Source: Pandoraea apista (GTDB taxonomy: Bacteria > Pseudomonadota > Gammaproteobacteria > Burkholderiales > Burkholderiaceae). Taken from it: a DNA stretch of 64,000 bases. Below the pieces are notes generated by a model. That model did not search any database. It saw only the letters and a program-made list of their open reading frames with translations, and had not been told where the DNA came from. Numbering within the stretch: position 1 is the stretch's first letter; each line of letters opens with the position of its first letter. Positions 51,114 through 60,345 of this stretch are shown in pieces. Both the position numbers and the translations under genes were made by a program. The stretch spans positions 5,332,001 through 5,396,000 of the forward strand of contig NZ_CP013481.2 of assembly GCF_001465595.2 (NCBI RefSeq). The letters are read 5' to 3'.

Positions 51114-52307
51114 TTACAGCGCAGGGGTTTCGCAATTTGGTGCGAGTTGCTGCCTCGCGTCGCGACGATCCAGACGCAGGCTCAGCACCGCAACACCCAC
51201 GCCGATCAGCGGCACGAGCGCCGCCACCCAGGGCACCGCTACCAAACCCGGGCCGTGGTCGATGACGAAACCACCGAGCCACGCGCCAATGGCATTGCCA
51301 AGGTTGAACGCGGCAATGTTGAAGCTCGATGCGAGGCTTTCACCCGCCCCGGAAGCCTTTTCCATCACCCACAGTTGCAGCGGGGCGACCGTGGCGAACG
51401 CTACTGCGCCGAGCAGGGCCACGAACACAATGGCCAGCCAGTGCGAGTGCAATGCGAACGTCATCAAGCCGAGAACCACGGACAACGCCAGCAAGCTACC
51501 CAACACCGTCGGCACCACGCGACGATCCGCGAGTTTGCCGCCGAGCAGATTGCCCACGACCAGCCCCCCGCCGAAGATCAGCAGAATCGGCGAGACAGCA
51601 CTCTCGGCAAAGCCGGTGACTTCGGTAAGCAGCGGTGCGATGTACGTAAATACGCCGAACACGCCCACCCAGCCAAGCACCGTCGTGAGCAAGCCGAGCA
51701 ACACCGGCCGCCGTGCCAGCGCACGCAGATCGGCACGCCAGTCGCCCGCATCTTTCGGCGCAGGGATCTTCGGCACAAACCAGGCAATCACGAGCAAAGC
51801 GAGCGCGCCAATGACGGTGACCGCCCAGAAGCTCGCGCGCCAGCCGTAGTGCTGGCCCAGCCACGTGCCGAACGGCACCCCCAGAATGTTCGCAACGGTC
51901 AGGCCGGTGAACATCACGGCGATGGCCGACGCGCGGCGCTCACGCGGCACCAGACCGGTCGCCACAACCGAGCCGACACCGAAGAACGTACCGTGGGCGA
52001 ACGACGTCAGCACACGGGCCGCCATCAGCGCGCCGTAGCTGGGCGCCAGTGCACACGCAGCGTTACCGATAGTGAAGATCGCCATGAGCACCAGCAACAC
52101 GGTCTTGCGCGGCCAGCGAGCGGTGGCGGTCGTCATGAGCGGGGCACCAACGACGACACCCAGCGCGTAACCGGAAATAAGCAGGCCCGCGGCCGCGATC
52201 GAGACACCGAAATCGGCACCGACGTTGAGCAGCAGACCCATGATGACAAACTCCGTCACGCCAATGCCGAAGGCACCGGCGGTCAGGGCGTAGAGGGCAA
52301 TGGGCAC
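51114..52307 (-). CDS. MFS transporter, arabinose-efflux (AraJ) type
   Basis: 397 residues from the GTG at 52307, preceded by CAGGAG; a longer frame upstream lacks membrane character. Twelve hydrophobic segments; family features include VTEFVIMGLLLNVGADFGVSIAAAGLLISGYALGVVVGAPLM and VLTSFAHGTFFGVGSVVATGLVP. Proteins of this group export sugars or drugs, cargo unknown. Divergent from the LysR gene at 52487, with a perfect dyad at 52426-52442 between them. Confidence 0.9.
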   Translation of the reverse strand: MPIALYALTAGAFGIGVTEFVIMGLLLNVGADFGVSIAAAGLLISGYALGVVVGAPLMTTATARWPRKTVLLVLMAIFTIGNAACALAPSYGALMAARVLTSFAHGTFFGVGSVVATGLVPRERRASAIAVMFTGLTVANILGVPFGTWLGQHYGWRASFWAVTVIGALALLVIAWFVPKIPAPKDAGDWRADLRALARRPVLLGLLTTVLGWVGVFGVFTYIAPLLTEVTGFAESAVSPILLIFGGGLVVGNLLGGKLADRRVVPTVLGSLLALSVVLGLMTFALHSHWLAIVFVALLGAVAFATVAPLQLWVMEKASGAGESLASSFNIAAFNLGNAIGAWLGGFVIDHGPGLVAVPWVAALVPLIGVGVAVLSLRLDRRDARQQLAPNCETPAL

Positions 52308-52425
52308 GAAAAACTCCTGTCTGAATATCGGGACAGGTCGCGCCGTGAGGGTGACGGCTGCGACCGATGTGCGGAATATAGACGCCCTTGCATTGATGAA
52401 ATAGACTGCGCAAAGGAAAATAATT

Positions 52426-52442
52426 TGTGACTTGATGTCACA
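52426..52442. promoter_or_regulatory. Perfect dyad operator candidate (LysR type)
   Basis: TGTGAC-TTGAT-GTCACA: perfect 6-bp arms with a 5-nt spacer, containing a T-N11-A core. It sits in the divergent space between the AraJ-type MFS gene (start 52307) and the LysR gene (start 52487), so it is the best candidate for the regulator's recognition site. Confidence 0.6.
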
Positions 52443-52486
52443 GATTCGCACAAAGCCGGTCGTAGCAAGGGTCAGGGGAACATCCG

Positions 52487-53395
52487 ATGGGTCGACAGGA
52501 CGTCAATCGCTCAGGCGATATGGAAGTTTTCACGCGCGTGGTGGAGCTGGGCGGTTTCTCGGCGGCGGCGCGCGCGTTGCACATGACGCCGTCTGCCGTG
52601 AGCAAGCTGATTGCCCGGCTCGAGTCGCGTCTGGGTGCGCGCCTGTTCAATCGTTCGACGCGCCGTCTGCAACTCACCCCCGAAGGCACCTCGTTTCACG
52701 AGCGCGCATTGCGCGTGCTGGCCGACATCGAGGCCGCCGAGCGCGAAGCGGCGGCGGGGGCGGTGCCGCGTGGCCTGCTGCGCGTGAATTCGAGTGTGCC
52801 GATCGGCTCGCTCTACCTGCTGCCGGTCATCCCCGCGTTTCTGGCGAAGTACCCCGAGATCCGCCTCGATCTCACACTCACCGATACGGTCGTCGACCTG
52901 CTGGAGCAACGTGCCGACGTGGCCGTTCGTGCGGGTCCGCTACGCGACTCGCGGTTGGTGGCCCGTAAGCTGGGCGAGAGTCGGGTGCATGTGGTGGCGT
53001 CGCCCGAGTATCTTGCGCGTAACGGCCCGCTGCGCTCGCCCGCCGACCTGATTCATCACAACGTCATGGCTTTCAATTTCGACCGTCAGGTGCAGGGCTG
53101 GCCCTTTCTCGACGGCGCGGGTGGCATCACGCACTATCCGCAGATCGGCAACATGGTCGTAAGCGATGGCGACACCATGCGCAAGCTCGCGATCGAGGGG
53201 TTGGGGCTCGCACGTCACTCGCGTTATCACGTCGATGCCGATCTGCGTGCAGGACGCCTGGTCACGGTACTTGAAGACTACAACCCCGGCGATCTGGAAC
53301 CGGTGCACGCGGTGTATGTCGGGCAGGGCGGCCACTTGCCCGCGCGCGTACGCGCGTTTCTCGACTTTCTCGTGGCCAACATCCACCTGCCCTGA
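52487..53395 (+). CDS. LysR-family transcriptional regulator
   Basis: 302 residues. Winged helix MEVFTRVVELGGFSAAARALHMTPSAVSKLIARLESRLGARLFNRSTRRLQLTPEG (about 12-68), effector domain with GLLRVNSSVPIGSLYLLPVIPAFLAKYPEIRLDLTLTD, typical of the AaeR/CrgA branch of the family. Divergent from the AraJ-type pump, which it probably regulates. The start has several in-frame options; the one chosen puts 11 residues before the helix-turn-helix. Confidence 0.91.
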   Translation: MGRQDVNRSGDMEVFTRVVELGGFSAAARALHMTPSAVSKLIARLESRLGARLFNRSTRRLQLTPEGTSFHERALRVLADIEAAEREAAAGAVPRGLLRVNSSVPIGSLYLLPVIPAFLAKYPEIRLDLTLTDTVVDLLEQRADVAVRAGPLRDSRLVARKLGESRVHVVASPEYLARNGPLRSPADLIHHNVMAFNFDRQVQGWPFLDGAGGITHYPQIGNMVVSDGDTMRKLAIEGLGLARHSRYHVDADLRAGRLVTVLEDYNPGDLEPVHAVYVGQGGHLPARVRAFLDFLVANIHLP

Positions 53396-53417
53396 TACTG
53401 CTTGAACGCGTTGACGT

Positions 53418-54770
53418 TCAAGCAACGGCCCGGTCGCGATGGGACCAGACGAACAGCGGCCACGCCAGCGCGGCGCACAGCAGGCCACCGGTCCACACCA
53501 GCCCCCAGCCGCCCATCAGGAGCAACCACGGGATGGTCAACGGCGTAAGGAACATCGTCAGGAAGACGCCGGTGTTGCCGATACCCAGCGCCGTTCCGGC
53601 ACGCGAGGCACCCGCAAGCGTAGCCAACTCCGTGAACGCGACACCGTGCCACGCCGACGCCACGATACCCCCGGCAATCAGCAACGCGATCACCCACGGC
53701 GTGCCGTGTGCCATCCATTCGGGGCGATGGGCGAGCGCGGTCACGAGCAGCGCGAGCAACGCGAACACCCCGCCCACGACAATTGTGCACACCCGCAGAT
53801 ATGCCGGACGATTGCGACGCCTATCGGTGAAGCGTCCGCTCCACACACGCGTGATCGCGGCCCCCGTCTGCACAGCACCCAGGGTGAAAGAGATTGTCGC
53901 CACGCTGACATGGGCAAAATCATGCAAGAACACCGTGCCGAACGTCAGCACCGCGACCTGCGGCATCGCCAGCACTGCCATGCCCAGCGCCGTGCTCAGC
54001 AGACGCGCATCGCGCAACGGCGTATAGCTCGCAGCCGGTCGCCCTCCCGAGGCACTCGCCGTGCGGGCTGCCGTGCTCGCGGTTTCGTGGGGTTCCTCCG
54101 GCGGTTCGAGCAGCCACAGCCACGCCATGAAGGCTGCGGCGATACACGCAACCGCCAATTCGAAGTAGACCGCGCTGAAACCGAAATGCAACGCCGTGCC
54201 CGGCAACACCAGTGCGCCGATACCGCCCCCCATCGGCACGGCGCATTGCCGCACGCTCATCGCCAGACCCTGCTCGCTGTCGTGAAACCAGCGCATGACC
54301 GCCCGGCCACTCGATCCGTTTACACTGCCGCCCAGTACGCCGATGGCCAGCATGCCGGCCGCGAGCATCGGCATCGACGGCACGTAGTGCTTCGTCGGAA
54401 CACCCCATAGCGCGAGGCAAACGAGTGCCGCCGCCGTCACCATCAGCCCAACGAGCAGCACCCGCCGGTCGCCCCAGCGGTCGGTGAGCATGCCCCACGG
54501 CAACTCGGAAACGGCGATACCCAAACCGATCATGCCAAGCACGATGCCGAGGTCGCCGTTGGCGAGCGCATACGCGCTGCGCATCTGCACGGCCGTGGCG
54601 GGAATGCCCCCCATGGCCGCAGCAAAGCTGCAATTGGCCGCGACGCCGACCCCCAATACCTTCCAACGATGATTGCGTCCGAGGCCGAGCGCGACAGAAG
54701 ACGGCGCCAGCGCGGGCGGCGCCTGATTAACGGTAGCGGAAGCCGGGACGGTACATAGACGTTCATTCAT
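53418..54770 (-). CDS. MFS transporter, unassigned subfamily
   Basis: 450 residues, about 12 hydrophobic helices, with a central hydrophilic loop rich in Ala/Thr/Gly (HETASTAARTASASGGRPAAS, near residue 225). The GxLxDRxGxR-type motif is seen as GMLTDRWGDRRVLLVGLMV. The ATG at 54770 starts MNERLCTV; a longer reading to 54857 covers the promoter region. It faces the LysR gene at 55009 (divergent). Substrate unknown. Confidence 0.85.
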   Translation of the reverse strand: MNERLCTVPASATVNQAPPALAPSSVALGLGRNHRWKVLGVGVAANCSFAAAMGGIPATAVQMRSAYALANGDLGIVLGMIGLGIAVSELPWGMLTDRWGDRRVLLVGLMVTAAALVCLALWGVPTKHYVPSMPMLAAGMLAIGVLGGSVNGSSGRAVMRWFHDSEQGLAMSVRQCAVPMGGGIGALVLPGTALHFGFSAVYFELAVACIAAAFMAWLWLLEPPEEPHETASTAARTASASGGRPAASYTPLRDARLLSTALGMAVLAMPQVAVLTFGTVFLHDFAHVSVATISFTLGAVQTGAAITRVWSGRFTDRRRNRPAYLRVCTIVVGGVFALLALLVTALAHRPEWMAHGTPWVIALLIAGGIVASAWHGVAFTELATLAGASRAGTALGIGNTGVFLTMFLTPLTIPWLLLMGGWGLVWTGGLLCAALAWPLFVWSHRDRAVA

Positions 54771-55008
54771 GTGTGACACGGTGCGCGGCCCGCGGGCACG
54801 CGTCTCAGAGCGGAGAAATGGCGGCGTCCCGTCACGCGTCAGGCTGCGGTTCAACACGTTTCAGGGCGCCATGCTCCGCATCGTACGGATAGACAATCCA
54901 TCGGGAAAGCGGGAAAATTCGATGACTTATATCGTGTTTCCCGGATTATCATCAGGCGCAGCGATGCGTCGCGGGTGCCGGCGACGCGATGTCTTCCCGA
55001 GAGCCGCC

Positions 55009-55902
55009 ATGAACGCCCGTGCCTTCGATCTCACGCAGTTGCGTACCTTTATCGCCATTCACGACGCCGGCAGCATCTCCGCGGCGGCGGAGCAGATCTT
55101 TCTGTCGCAATCGACCGTGAGCGAACAGCTCAAGAAACTCGAAGAGCGGGCGGGGCAACCGCTACTCGTGCGCTCGCGCAAAGGCATGCGCCCGACACCG
55201 GCCGGCACGCGATTGCTCGCGTATGCCCGTCAGATCTCCGCGCTGTCCGAAGCGGCATTCGAAGACCTGCAAGGCGTGCTGCTCGACGGCGAGTTGCGCA
55301 TCGCCATCACGGATTACTACCGTCCTCACGATGTCGGCCGTGTGCTCAAACGGTTCACAAGCCTGTACCCGCGACTGCGCCTGCATGTCAGTGCGATGCA
55401 AAGCGCGCAGATCGAGCGCACCGCGCTGACCGGCGAGCACTTCGACGTGGGTTTGGCGTTACGCCTGATGAACGAGGATGTCGGCCGGGGCGCCAAGGCG
55501 CTGGGCTACCGCACGCCGGGCACACTGGTACGCCGCGAACGCCTCGTATGGGCCATGTCGTCAACGCTCGCCGAGCCCATCGGCGAGCCGTTGCCGCTGG
55601 TTACGCTGCCGCCCTCGTGTGCGCTGCAAAGCCTGGTGCTTAGCGTGCTCGAGCGGCACAAGGTGCCTTACCGCGTCTCTCACTCGGCAGCGGGGGTGGC
55701 CGGCATGCAACTGGCGCTCGGGGCCGGGCTGGGCATCTCGTGTCTGAACGAATCGGCGCTCACGTCCGATCTCATCGTATGCCCGGCGTCGCTCGGTCTG
55801 CCGCCACTGCCGCGTGCCGAGTTCCACCTGCTGCCCGGCCGCGCCGACGAAACCGACCTGATCCGGCACGCGCGCAATGCGCTGCTGCGGCTCTTCGCGT
55901 GA
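55009..55902 (+). CDS. LysR-family transcriptional regulator
   Basis: 297 residues. Winged helix FDLTQLRTFIAIHDAGSISAAAEQIFLSQSTVSEQLKKLEERAGQPLLVRSRKGMRPTPAG (about 5-65), effector domain DGELRIAITDYYRPHDVGRVLKRFTSLYPRLRLHVSAMQ and a second lobe containing GVAGMQLALGAGLGISCLNESAL. Resembles LrhA/HdfR-type regulators. ATG at 55009 begins at the usual distance from the HTH. Divergent from the MFS gene at 54770. It is followed by a small conserved gene. Confidence 0.9.
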   Translation: MNARAFDLTQLRTFIAIHDAGSISAAAEQIFLSQSTVSEQLKKLEERAGQPLLVRSRKGMRPTPAGTRLLAYARQISALSEAAFEDLQGVLLDGELRIAITDYYRPHDVGRVLKRFTSLYPRLRLHVSAMQSAQIERTALTGEHFDVGLALRLMNEDVGRGAKALGYRTPGTLVRRERLVWAMSSTLAEPIGEPLPLVTLPPSCALQSLVLSVLERHKVPYRVSHSAAGVAGMQLALGAGLGISCLNESALTSDLIVCPASLGLPPLPRAEFHLLPGRADETDLIRHARNALLRLFA

Positions 55903-55951
55903 TACCTTTGCCCCCTGATCCCGATTTTGCCCGCTCATTGCGGTTGCCGTT

Positions 55952-56326
55952 ATGCCGGAAGCCACACCGATTCGTCTGAATTTCAACACCCGCCGCGCGC
56001 TGCTGTTCGCGCTGACGGCCGAGCGTCTGTCGGCGTTCTATGAGCACGGGCAGTGGATGACGGACAAGCAGGGCGCCACCCTCGCACAGATGTGGCTGTC
56101 GCGCTCGAAGCTGCAATTGCCGCTCGACGAGCGGCGTCTGCTCTCGACGCTGAGCGACGATTTCGCGCGCGAGCTGGCCGGCACGCTGTCTCGCGAAGCC
56201 GGCCTGTACACCGCGCATGAAATGATGGAATCGCTCGACGCAGACTACGCATACGCGTCCGTCGTCGCGCAAGACCTGCTGGAAGATTGCACGCGACGCC
56301 TCGTCGAGGCAGGCGTTACCGACTGA
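55952..56326 (+). CDS. Conserved hypothetical protein
   Basis: 124 residues, predicted mostly alpha-helical, no signal peptide or membrane span and no cysteine. Text such as RRALLFALTAERLSAFYEHGQWMTDKQGATLAQMW and SDDFARELAGTLSREAGLY looks like a genuine soluble protein. I do not recognise a family and assign no function. Confidence 0.6.
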   Translation: MPEATPIRLNFNTRRALLFALTAERLSAFYEHGQWMTDKQGATLAQMWLSRSKLQLPLDERRLLSTLSDDFARELAGTLSREAGLYTAHEMMESLDADYAYASVVAQDLLEDCTRRLVEAGVTD

Positions 56327-56397
56327 TACGGACGCACGACGGATCGTGCGTGCCGCGCGCCGTCGCCACGCAAGCGAAAGGTAGCAACACTTGGTCG

Positions 56398-56751
56398 TCA
56401 GGCGACGATGCCACGCTCCTGCACCAGCACCCACGGCGCCACAACGACCGCCCACAGCTCCGGCGTGCGCTGAGCATAGTCGCTCGCGTGGTCCGCTTGC
56501 ATGCGTTGCACCATCCCCGCTGACAGCCATTGCGACACGGTGTCCTTGTCGTCGTTGGCGAGCGCTTCGGCAACCGACACAAGGTCGACACCGGGGGCAA
56601 CGTAAAGCAGCACGCCGCGCGCAAAGAACGATTCCAGATCCTTCCAGTCGATCTTGGCAGTTTCACTCAGCAGGCGTACGTAGACCTCGCTCGGTCCTGA
56701 CGCTGCGTTTTGAAGGGGTGGATCTGATTTGTCGGGCTTGGGTGAATCCAT
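56398..56751 (-). CDS. DUF2288 family protein
   Basis: 117 residues. Matches the DUF2288 pattern as I know it: VYVRLLSETAKIDWKDLESFFARGVLLYVAPGVDLVSVAEALANDDKDTVSQWLSAGMVQRM followed by LWAVVVAPWVLVQERG at the C-terminus. Soluble, function unknown. The start used is the ATG at 56751 with GGAG upstream; a longer frame to 56904 contains an unlikely N-terminus and enters the region before the plus-strand gene at 56944. Confidence 0.85.
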   Translation of the reverse strand: MDSPKPDKSDPPLQNAASGPSEVYVRLLSETAKIDWKDLESFFARGVLLYVAPGVDLVSVAEALANDDKDTVSQWLSAGMVQRMQADHASDYAQRTPELWAVVVAPWVLVQERGIVA

Positions 56752-56943
56752 GACAGCAAGGCTCCGTGGCAGCGCAGACCAAAACACGGCGGCGCGCGGG
56801 AAAGCGTAAATATCGAAAACCCGCATTGTAATGCGCCCCGGCGTGCTTGACGGTGGTAGCATCGGAACCCCACGTATAGCGTCGGTGTCGCAGTGACATG
56901 ACACGGCCGCTGCGTGGTGGCTAACGTTTTACCGAGGAACCGC

Positions 56944-57366
56944 ATGTCCAAACAAAAAACCGATCCCAAGCTGGAACAAGCCCTGACGCGCGGCGATCTC
57001 GCCATGCGCCAGATCAACTCTGCCCGTGCAACCGCGTTGTTGCGCGCGCTTGGCGAGATGATCGTGGCAGCGTCGGCAACGATCGGCGTCGAAGCGGTGG
57101 TAGACGTGCCGAACGGCGACAAGGTCTACGATCCGGAAGACGGTGTGTGGCCGCAGGCACTCGTACTGTCGTTCGACGGCCCTATCGACGAAGCCGACGA
57201 GGAAGAGCTGCGTACCGTGCAGTTGATCGCCGACAAGCATCCGGAGACGTTCCAGGTGGTGTGGCATCGTGCCGATGGCAAGATGGGCCGCCATGAAGCG
57301 CGCCCGCTCGCGATGGTCGCCTTCCTGACCGACGTAGAGGTGCCTTGGCTCGACGACGACGCCTGA
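56944..57366 (+). CDS. Conserved hypothetical protein
   Basis: 140 residues, acidic at the C-terminus (VPWLDDDA), one coiled-looking N-terminal helix (KLEQALTRGDLAMRQINSARATALLRALGEMI), then beta-rich text including VDVPNGDKVYDPEDGVWPQALVLSFDG. No signal or membrane segment. Probably cytosolic; I assign no function. A hairpin at 57389-57414 ends it. Confidence 0.75.
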   Translation: MSKQKTDPKLEQALTRGDLAMRQINSARATALLRALGEMIVAASATIGVEAVVDVPNGDKVYDPEDGVWPQALVLSFDGPIDEADEEELRTVQLIADKHPETFQVVWHRADGKMGRHEARPLAMVAFLTDVEVPWLDDDA

Positions 57367-57388
57367 TGCCGCATTGAACTGACGGCAC

Positions 57389-57414
57389 GAGAGGCGGCGT
57401 CATCGCCGCCTCTC
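57389..57414 (+). terminator. Hairpin terminator
   Basis: Perfect 11-bp stem GAGAGGCGGCG / CGCCGCCTCTC with a 4-nt loop, just after the stop of the gene at 57366. The T-run is weak, so termination efficiency is uncertain. Confidence 0.6.
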
Positions 57415-57473
57415 GCGGCAAGTGTCGGCCCACCGCCGCCCGAGGCACACGCCCGGGCGGCGGTTTCGTTTGA

Positions 57474-58385
57474 TCACTCGGCTGTCGCCCTCATCAAATC
57501 GGGGGCCGGCCGATGCCAGACGGCAATCAAAAGTCCTGCCGCAATCAAACCCGCCCCGAGCAGTCCCGCAACGCTCAATCGGTCGCCGAACAGCAAAAAC
57601 GCAAAACCCGTGGCAAATAGCGGATCACTGGTCTCGATGATCTGCACTTTGCTGGCTTGCCCGCGCTCCACCGCTCGCGTCGTGAAATAGAAGCCGCCAA
57701 TCGTCGGCAGCAAGACAAGCGCGCAGAGGGTCGCCCACATGGCACCGGCGGGGAATGCGAAACCCTCGCTCACCAGCGGCATCAGCAGAAAGAGACTCCC
57801 GAATCCGAATAGCCAGACGAGTTGCGGCAATCCCGAGCCGATCCGGAACCCCTTGGAAAGAAAGATGAACAGCGCATAGCCGCACCCGCCCATCAAAGCG
57901 AGCACGATGCCGGACAGACTGCCGGCGATGCCGTGCTCGAACAGACTCATCAGGCCGACGCCTGCGACGATTGCAGCGAAGGCGAGAAGCTTCTGTCGCG
58001 TTACTTTTTCGCCGAGAAACAGACCGGATAGCGCGATCGTGGCGCCGCCGGCGGCATAAGTCAGAAACGAAACCAGTGGGATGGATGCTTGCGCAAACGC
58101 CTTCGTCTCAAAGTAGTAGAGGCCGAAGATGCCCAGCAGCGAAAGGCATGCGAATTGAGGCCAGCGCCGGGTCAGTCTGACGGTTTGCGTGCGTAGCTGC
58201 GGGCGACAAGCGCAGAGCGTGCAGACCAACAGGAAAGCCCCGAAGCACTTCCAGAAAGCGATCAGCGCGGGCGTTGCCCCTTGATCGAATCCAACGCGCG
58301 TCAACACGCCGATCGTGCCGTTCAGAAGGGCAGCAAACAGCGCGCAGGCCTCGGGGCCGCAGCTTGAGCGAGGTAATAAACGCAT
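57474..58385 (-). CDS. DMT-superfamily (EamA) transporter
   Basis: 303 residues, ten hydrophobic segments arranged as two EamA halves. Segments such as ALLNGTIGVLTRVGFDQGATPALIAFWKCFGAFLLVC and the second-half GGCGYALFIFLSKGF fit exporters of amino acids or metabolites. The gene lies 39 bases after the desaturase on the same strand, so the pair is probably one operon and the cargo may be related to the desaturase product, but this is inference. Confidence 0.87.
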   Translation of the reverse strand: MRLLPRSSCGPEACALFAALLNGTIGVLTRVGFDQGATPALIAFWKCFGAFLLVCTLCACRPQLRTQTVRLTRRWPQFACLSLLGIFGLYYFETKAFAQASIPLVSFLTYAAGGATIALSGLFLGEKVTRQKLLAFAAIVAGVGLMSLFEHGIAGSLSGIVLALMGGCGYALFIFLSKGFRIGSGLPQLVWLFGFGSLFLLMPLVSEGFAFPAGAMWATLCALVLLPTIGGFYFTTRAVERGQASKVQIIETSDPLFATGFAFLLFGDRLSVAGLLGAGLIAAGLLIAVWHRPAPDLMRATAE

Positions 58386-58424
58386 TTCCGATAGGTAGTG
58401 AACGATTGGATTGAAACGAAGGCG

Positions 58425-59399
58425 TCAAGCTGCCGGTGGCGTTCTCACGAAGGTAATGAAGGACACGCGGCCATTTCGATCCGACGTAAAGATTCCCCCC
58501 CAACGGTCATCCCATTCGGCGAATGCCCTGTCCGCTCTGAGAATCCGGGTCGCGGCGGCGAGGTGCCAATGAGGAACGCCCGGCAGCAGATGATGGGTCA
58601 GATGAAACGAATCACCGTGCATACCGATGAAAAGGCGTTCGATCCAAAGCGAATAGCGGTTTCGTGACGTGAAGCGCCACGCGCCGGAGGCGTCCATGAA
58701 CGGGTAATGCTCCGATAGCTCGCTAAACCATCCAATGACCGGATAGACGAGCACCAGAGGAATCCACCAGAAGAGCATCAGATTGGCCAGCCATCCATGC
58801 GCATAGGCGATCGCGGCTATGACCGTGTGAAGCAGCAGAATCAGCCAGGACTCGACCTGCGACGCGTCCGGCCTCAAAGCGAATGACAGACGGTTCAGCC
58901 ACAGGGATTTGAGGTACCGGATTGTCAATCGACCACAGAGCGCGCTCAGAACGAATCGGCGAAAGAAGTCCGGACCTCTCGGAATCGCGTAGACCCCGGC
59001 GCGCTTCAATTCCCTGAAGTCCGGATCGTGAGCCGTGTCGCCTAATCGCGAGTGATGTGCCATCACATGAGAGCGCCGATAAGCCGACAGCGATTGCATG
59101 ACCGGCCAACCGCAAAACACTCGGCCCGCCAACCGGTTCAACCCTTTGGATTTGAAGAGCGTTCCGTGCGATGCGTCGTGAAACAGACTCGCCAACGCAC
59201 GCTGCCGAGCCCCGATGATCAGAATCGACAGCGGGTACAGCACCGGGTGGACCTGCAACGACAACCCACATGCCGCAAGCATCCAGGCGTAATCGAAAAC
59301 GATGGAAACAACCCCGCGATAGTTGTTCCGCACGCACAGTGCTTTGATGCTGCGCTTCTGGTCTGCCGTCAGCGTGAAATTCGTGGACCTCCGTACCAT
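58425..59399 (-). CDS. Fatty acid desaturase family protein
   Basis: 324 residues, membrane-bound di-iron desaturase. Three histidine boxes are visible: HDASH (74-78), HVMAHH (111-116) and HLTHH (266-270), with hydrophobic segments before and between them. The substrate cannot be read from sequence; the family includes acyl-lipid, carotenoid and natural-product desaturases and hydroxylases. No cytochrome b5 domain. First gene of a probable two-gene operon with the EamA transporter. Composition seems slightly lower in GC than the surroundings, a possible sign of transfer, but I could not measure it. Confidence 0.88.
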   Translation of the reverse strand: MVRRSTNFTLTADQKRSIKALCVRNNYRGVVSIVFDYAWMLAACGLSLQVHPVLYPLSILIIGARQRALASLFHDASHGTLFKSKGLNRLAGRVFCGWPVMQSLSAYRRSHVMAHHSRLGDTAHDPDFRELKRAGVYAIPRGPDFFRRFVLSALCGRLTIRYLKSLWLNRLSFALRPDASQVESWLILLLHTVIAAIAYAHGWLANLMLFWWIPLVLVYPVIGWFSELSEHYPFMDASGAWRFTSRNRYSLWIERLFIGMHGDSFHLTHHLLPGVPHWHLAAATRILRADRAFAEWDDRWGGIFTSDRNGRVSFITFVRTPPAA

Positions 59400-59631
59400 G
59401 CTCCCCTCCGTCGATGTTCCGACGACGCAAGCGAGGCACGCCCATCTTCCGTCATCTCATCTCACGCTCCGAGGGGAAAGCGCGCGCACAAATTGATTTC
59501 GCATTCTGCCAGCGGAAGTCCCTCAACAGAACGCGATTCGGCGCGAAAAGTCAGATTTCGGAATTTTCGGATGACGGTTCGTTCTCAACGTCATCCGTGG
59601 ATGCGTGGCGGCACGGCATCCGCCGTACGGA

Positions 59632-60345
59632 TCAGATCGACGCCAGCGCGAACGTGGTACCTGTCGCAATCTTGTCGACAGCGCCGCCCTGCCTGAAGTG
59701 CAACGCGTCGAACTCGCCGAGCACTGTCGCGTTCTCGCCCTGCACATGGAGTGCCGTGCCTTCCGGAAGGCCAACCACACGCTCGTCTGGATTGATCGCC
59801 AGAAACTCGGCCAGACGTTCCTCGCGCGACTCCCCGTTGTGGCCCGCCGGCTTGCCGCTGATGAAGTGCGGATTCACCTGAAACGGAATCAGGTTGAGCG
59901 CTTTGAGTGTGGGCGGCTCCACGATGGGCATGTCATTGGTCGTCCGAATGGTCGGACAGACAACGTTCGCCCCCGCGCTCCATCCCACGTACGGCATGCC
60001 GGCGTTCACACGCTCGCGCAGCAAGCCCACGATACCTGCGTTGTACATGCGGTCGAGCAACGCGAATGTGTTGCCGCCTCCCGCCACCACCGCCTCCGCC
60101 TGTTCGATCGCCGCGCGCGCGTCCTTGTGGTGATGGATCGATTCGAGCACATAGCCCAACCGGTCGAATGTCGGCTTCACGCGCGCTTCATATTCGTCGT
60201 AGCTGAAGGTGATTCCCCCGGCGTAGGGCACGAACAGCACACGCTTCACGCGCCCCCGAAGCACCGCGTGCACCTGATCGTCGGCGTGCGCCAGAAAGCC
60301 CTGGTTGCCCTTGCGGGAGCTGCTCATCATCAAGATCTGTTTCAC
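59632..60345 (-). CDS. pepE: Peptidase E (alpha-aspartyl dipeptidase)
   Basis: 237 residues, the usual size of PepE. The catalytic Ser123 is in GWSAGANV; Asp138 (TTNDMP) and His160 (VNPHF) have the same spacing as the Ser-Asp-His residues of Salmonella PepE, each shifted by three. Hydrolyses N-terminal aspartyl dipeptides in the cytosol. The ATG at 60345 gives the normal N-terminus (MKQILMMSSSRKG). Transcribed away from glcB; it is monocistronic. Confidence 0.93.
   Translation of the reverse strand: MKQILMMSSSRKGNQGFLAHADDQVHAVLRGRVKRVLFVPYAGGITFSYDEYEARVKPTFDRLGYVLESIHHHKDARAAIEQAEAVVAGGGNTFALLDRMYNAGIVGLLRERVNAGMPYVGWSAGANVVCPTIRTTNDMPIVEPPTLKALNLIPFQVNPHFISGKPAGHNGESREERLAEFLAINPDERVVGLPEGTALHVQGENATVLGEFDALHFRQGGAVDKIATGTTFALASI

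Noticed and set aside
59414..59881. Plus-strand frame of 155 codons beside the desaturase.
   Set aside because: It overlaps the 3' part of pepE in antisense and lacks protein-like composition.
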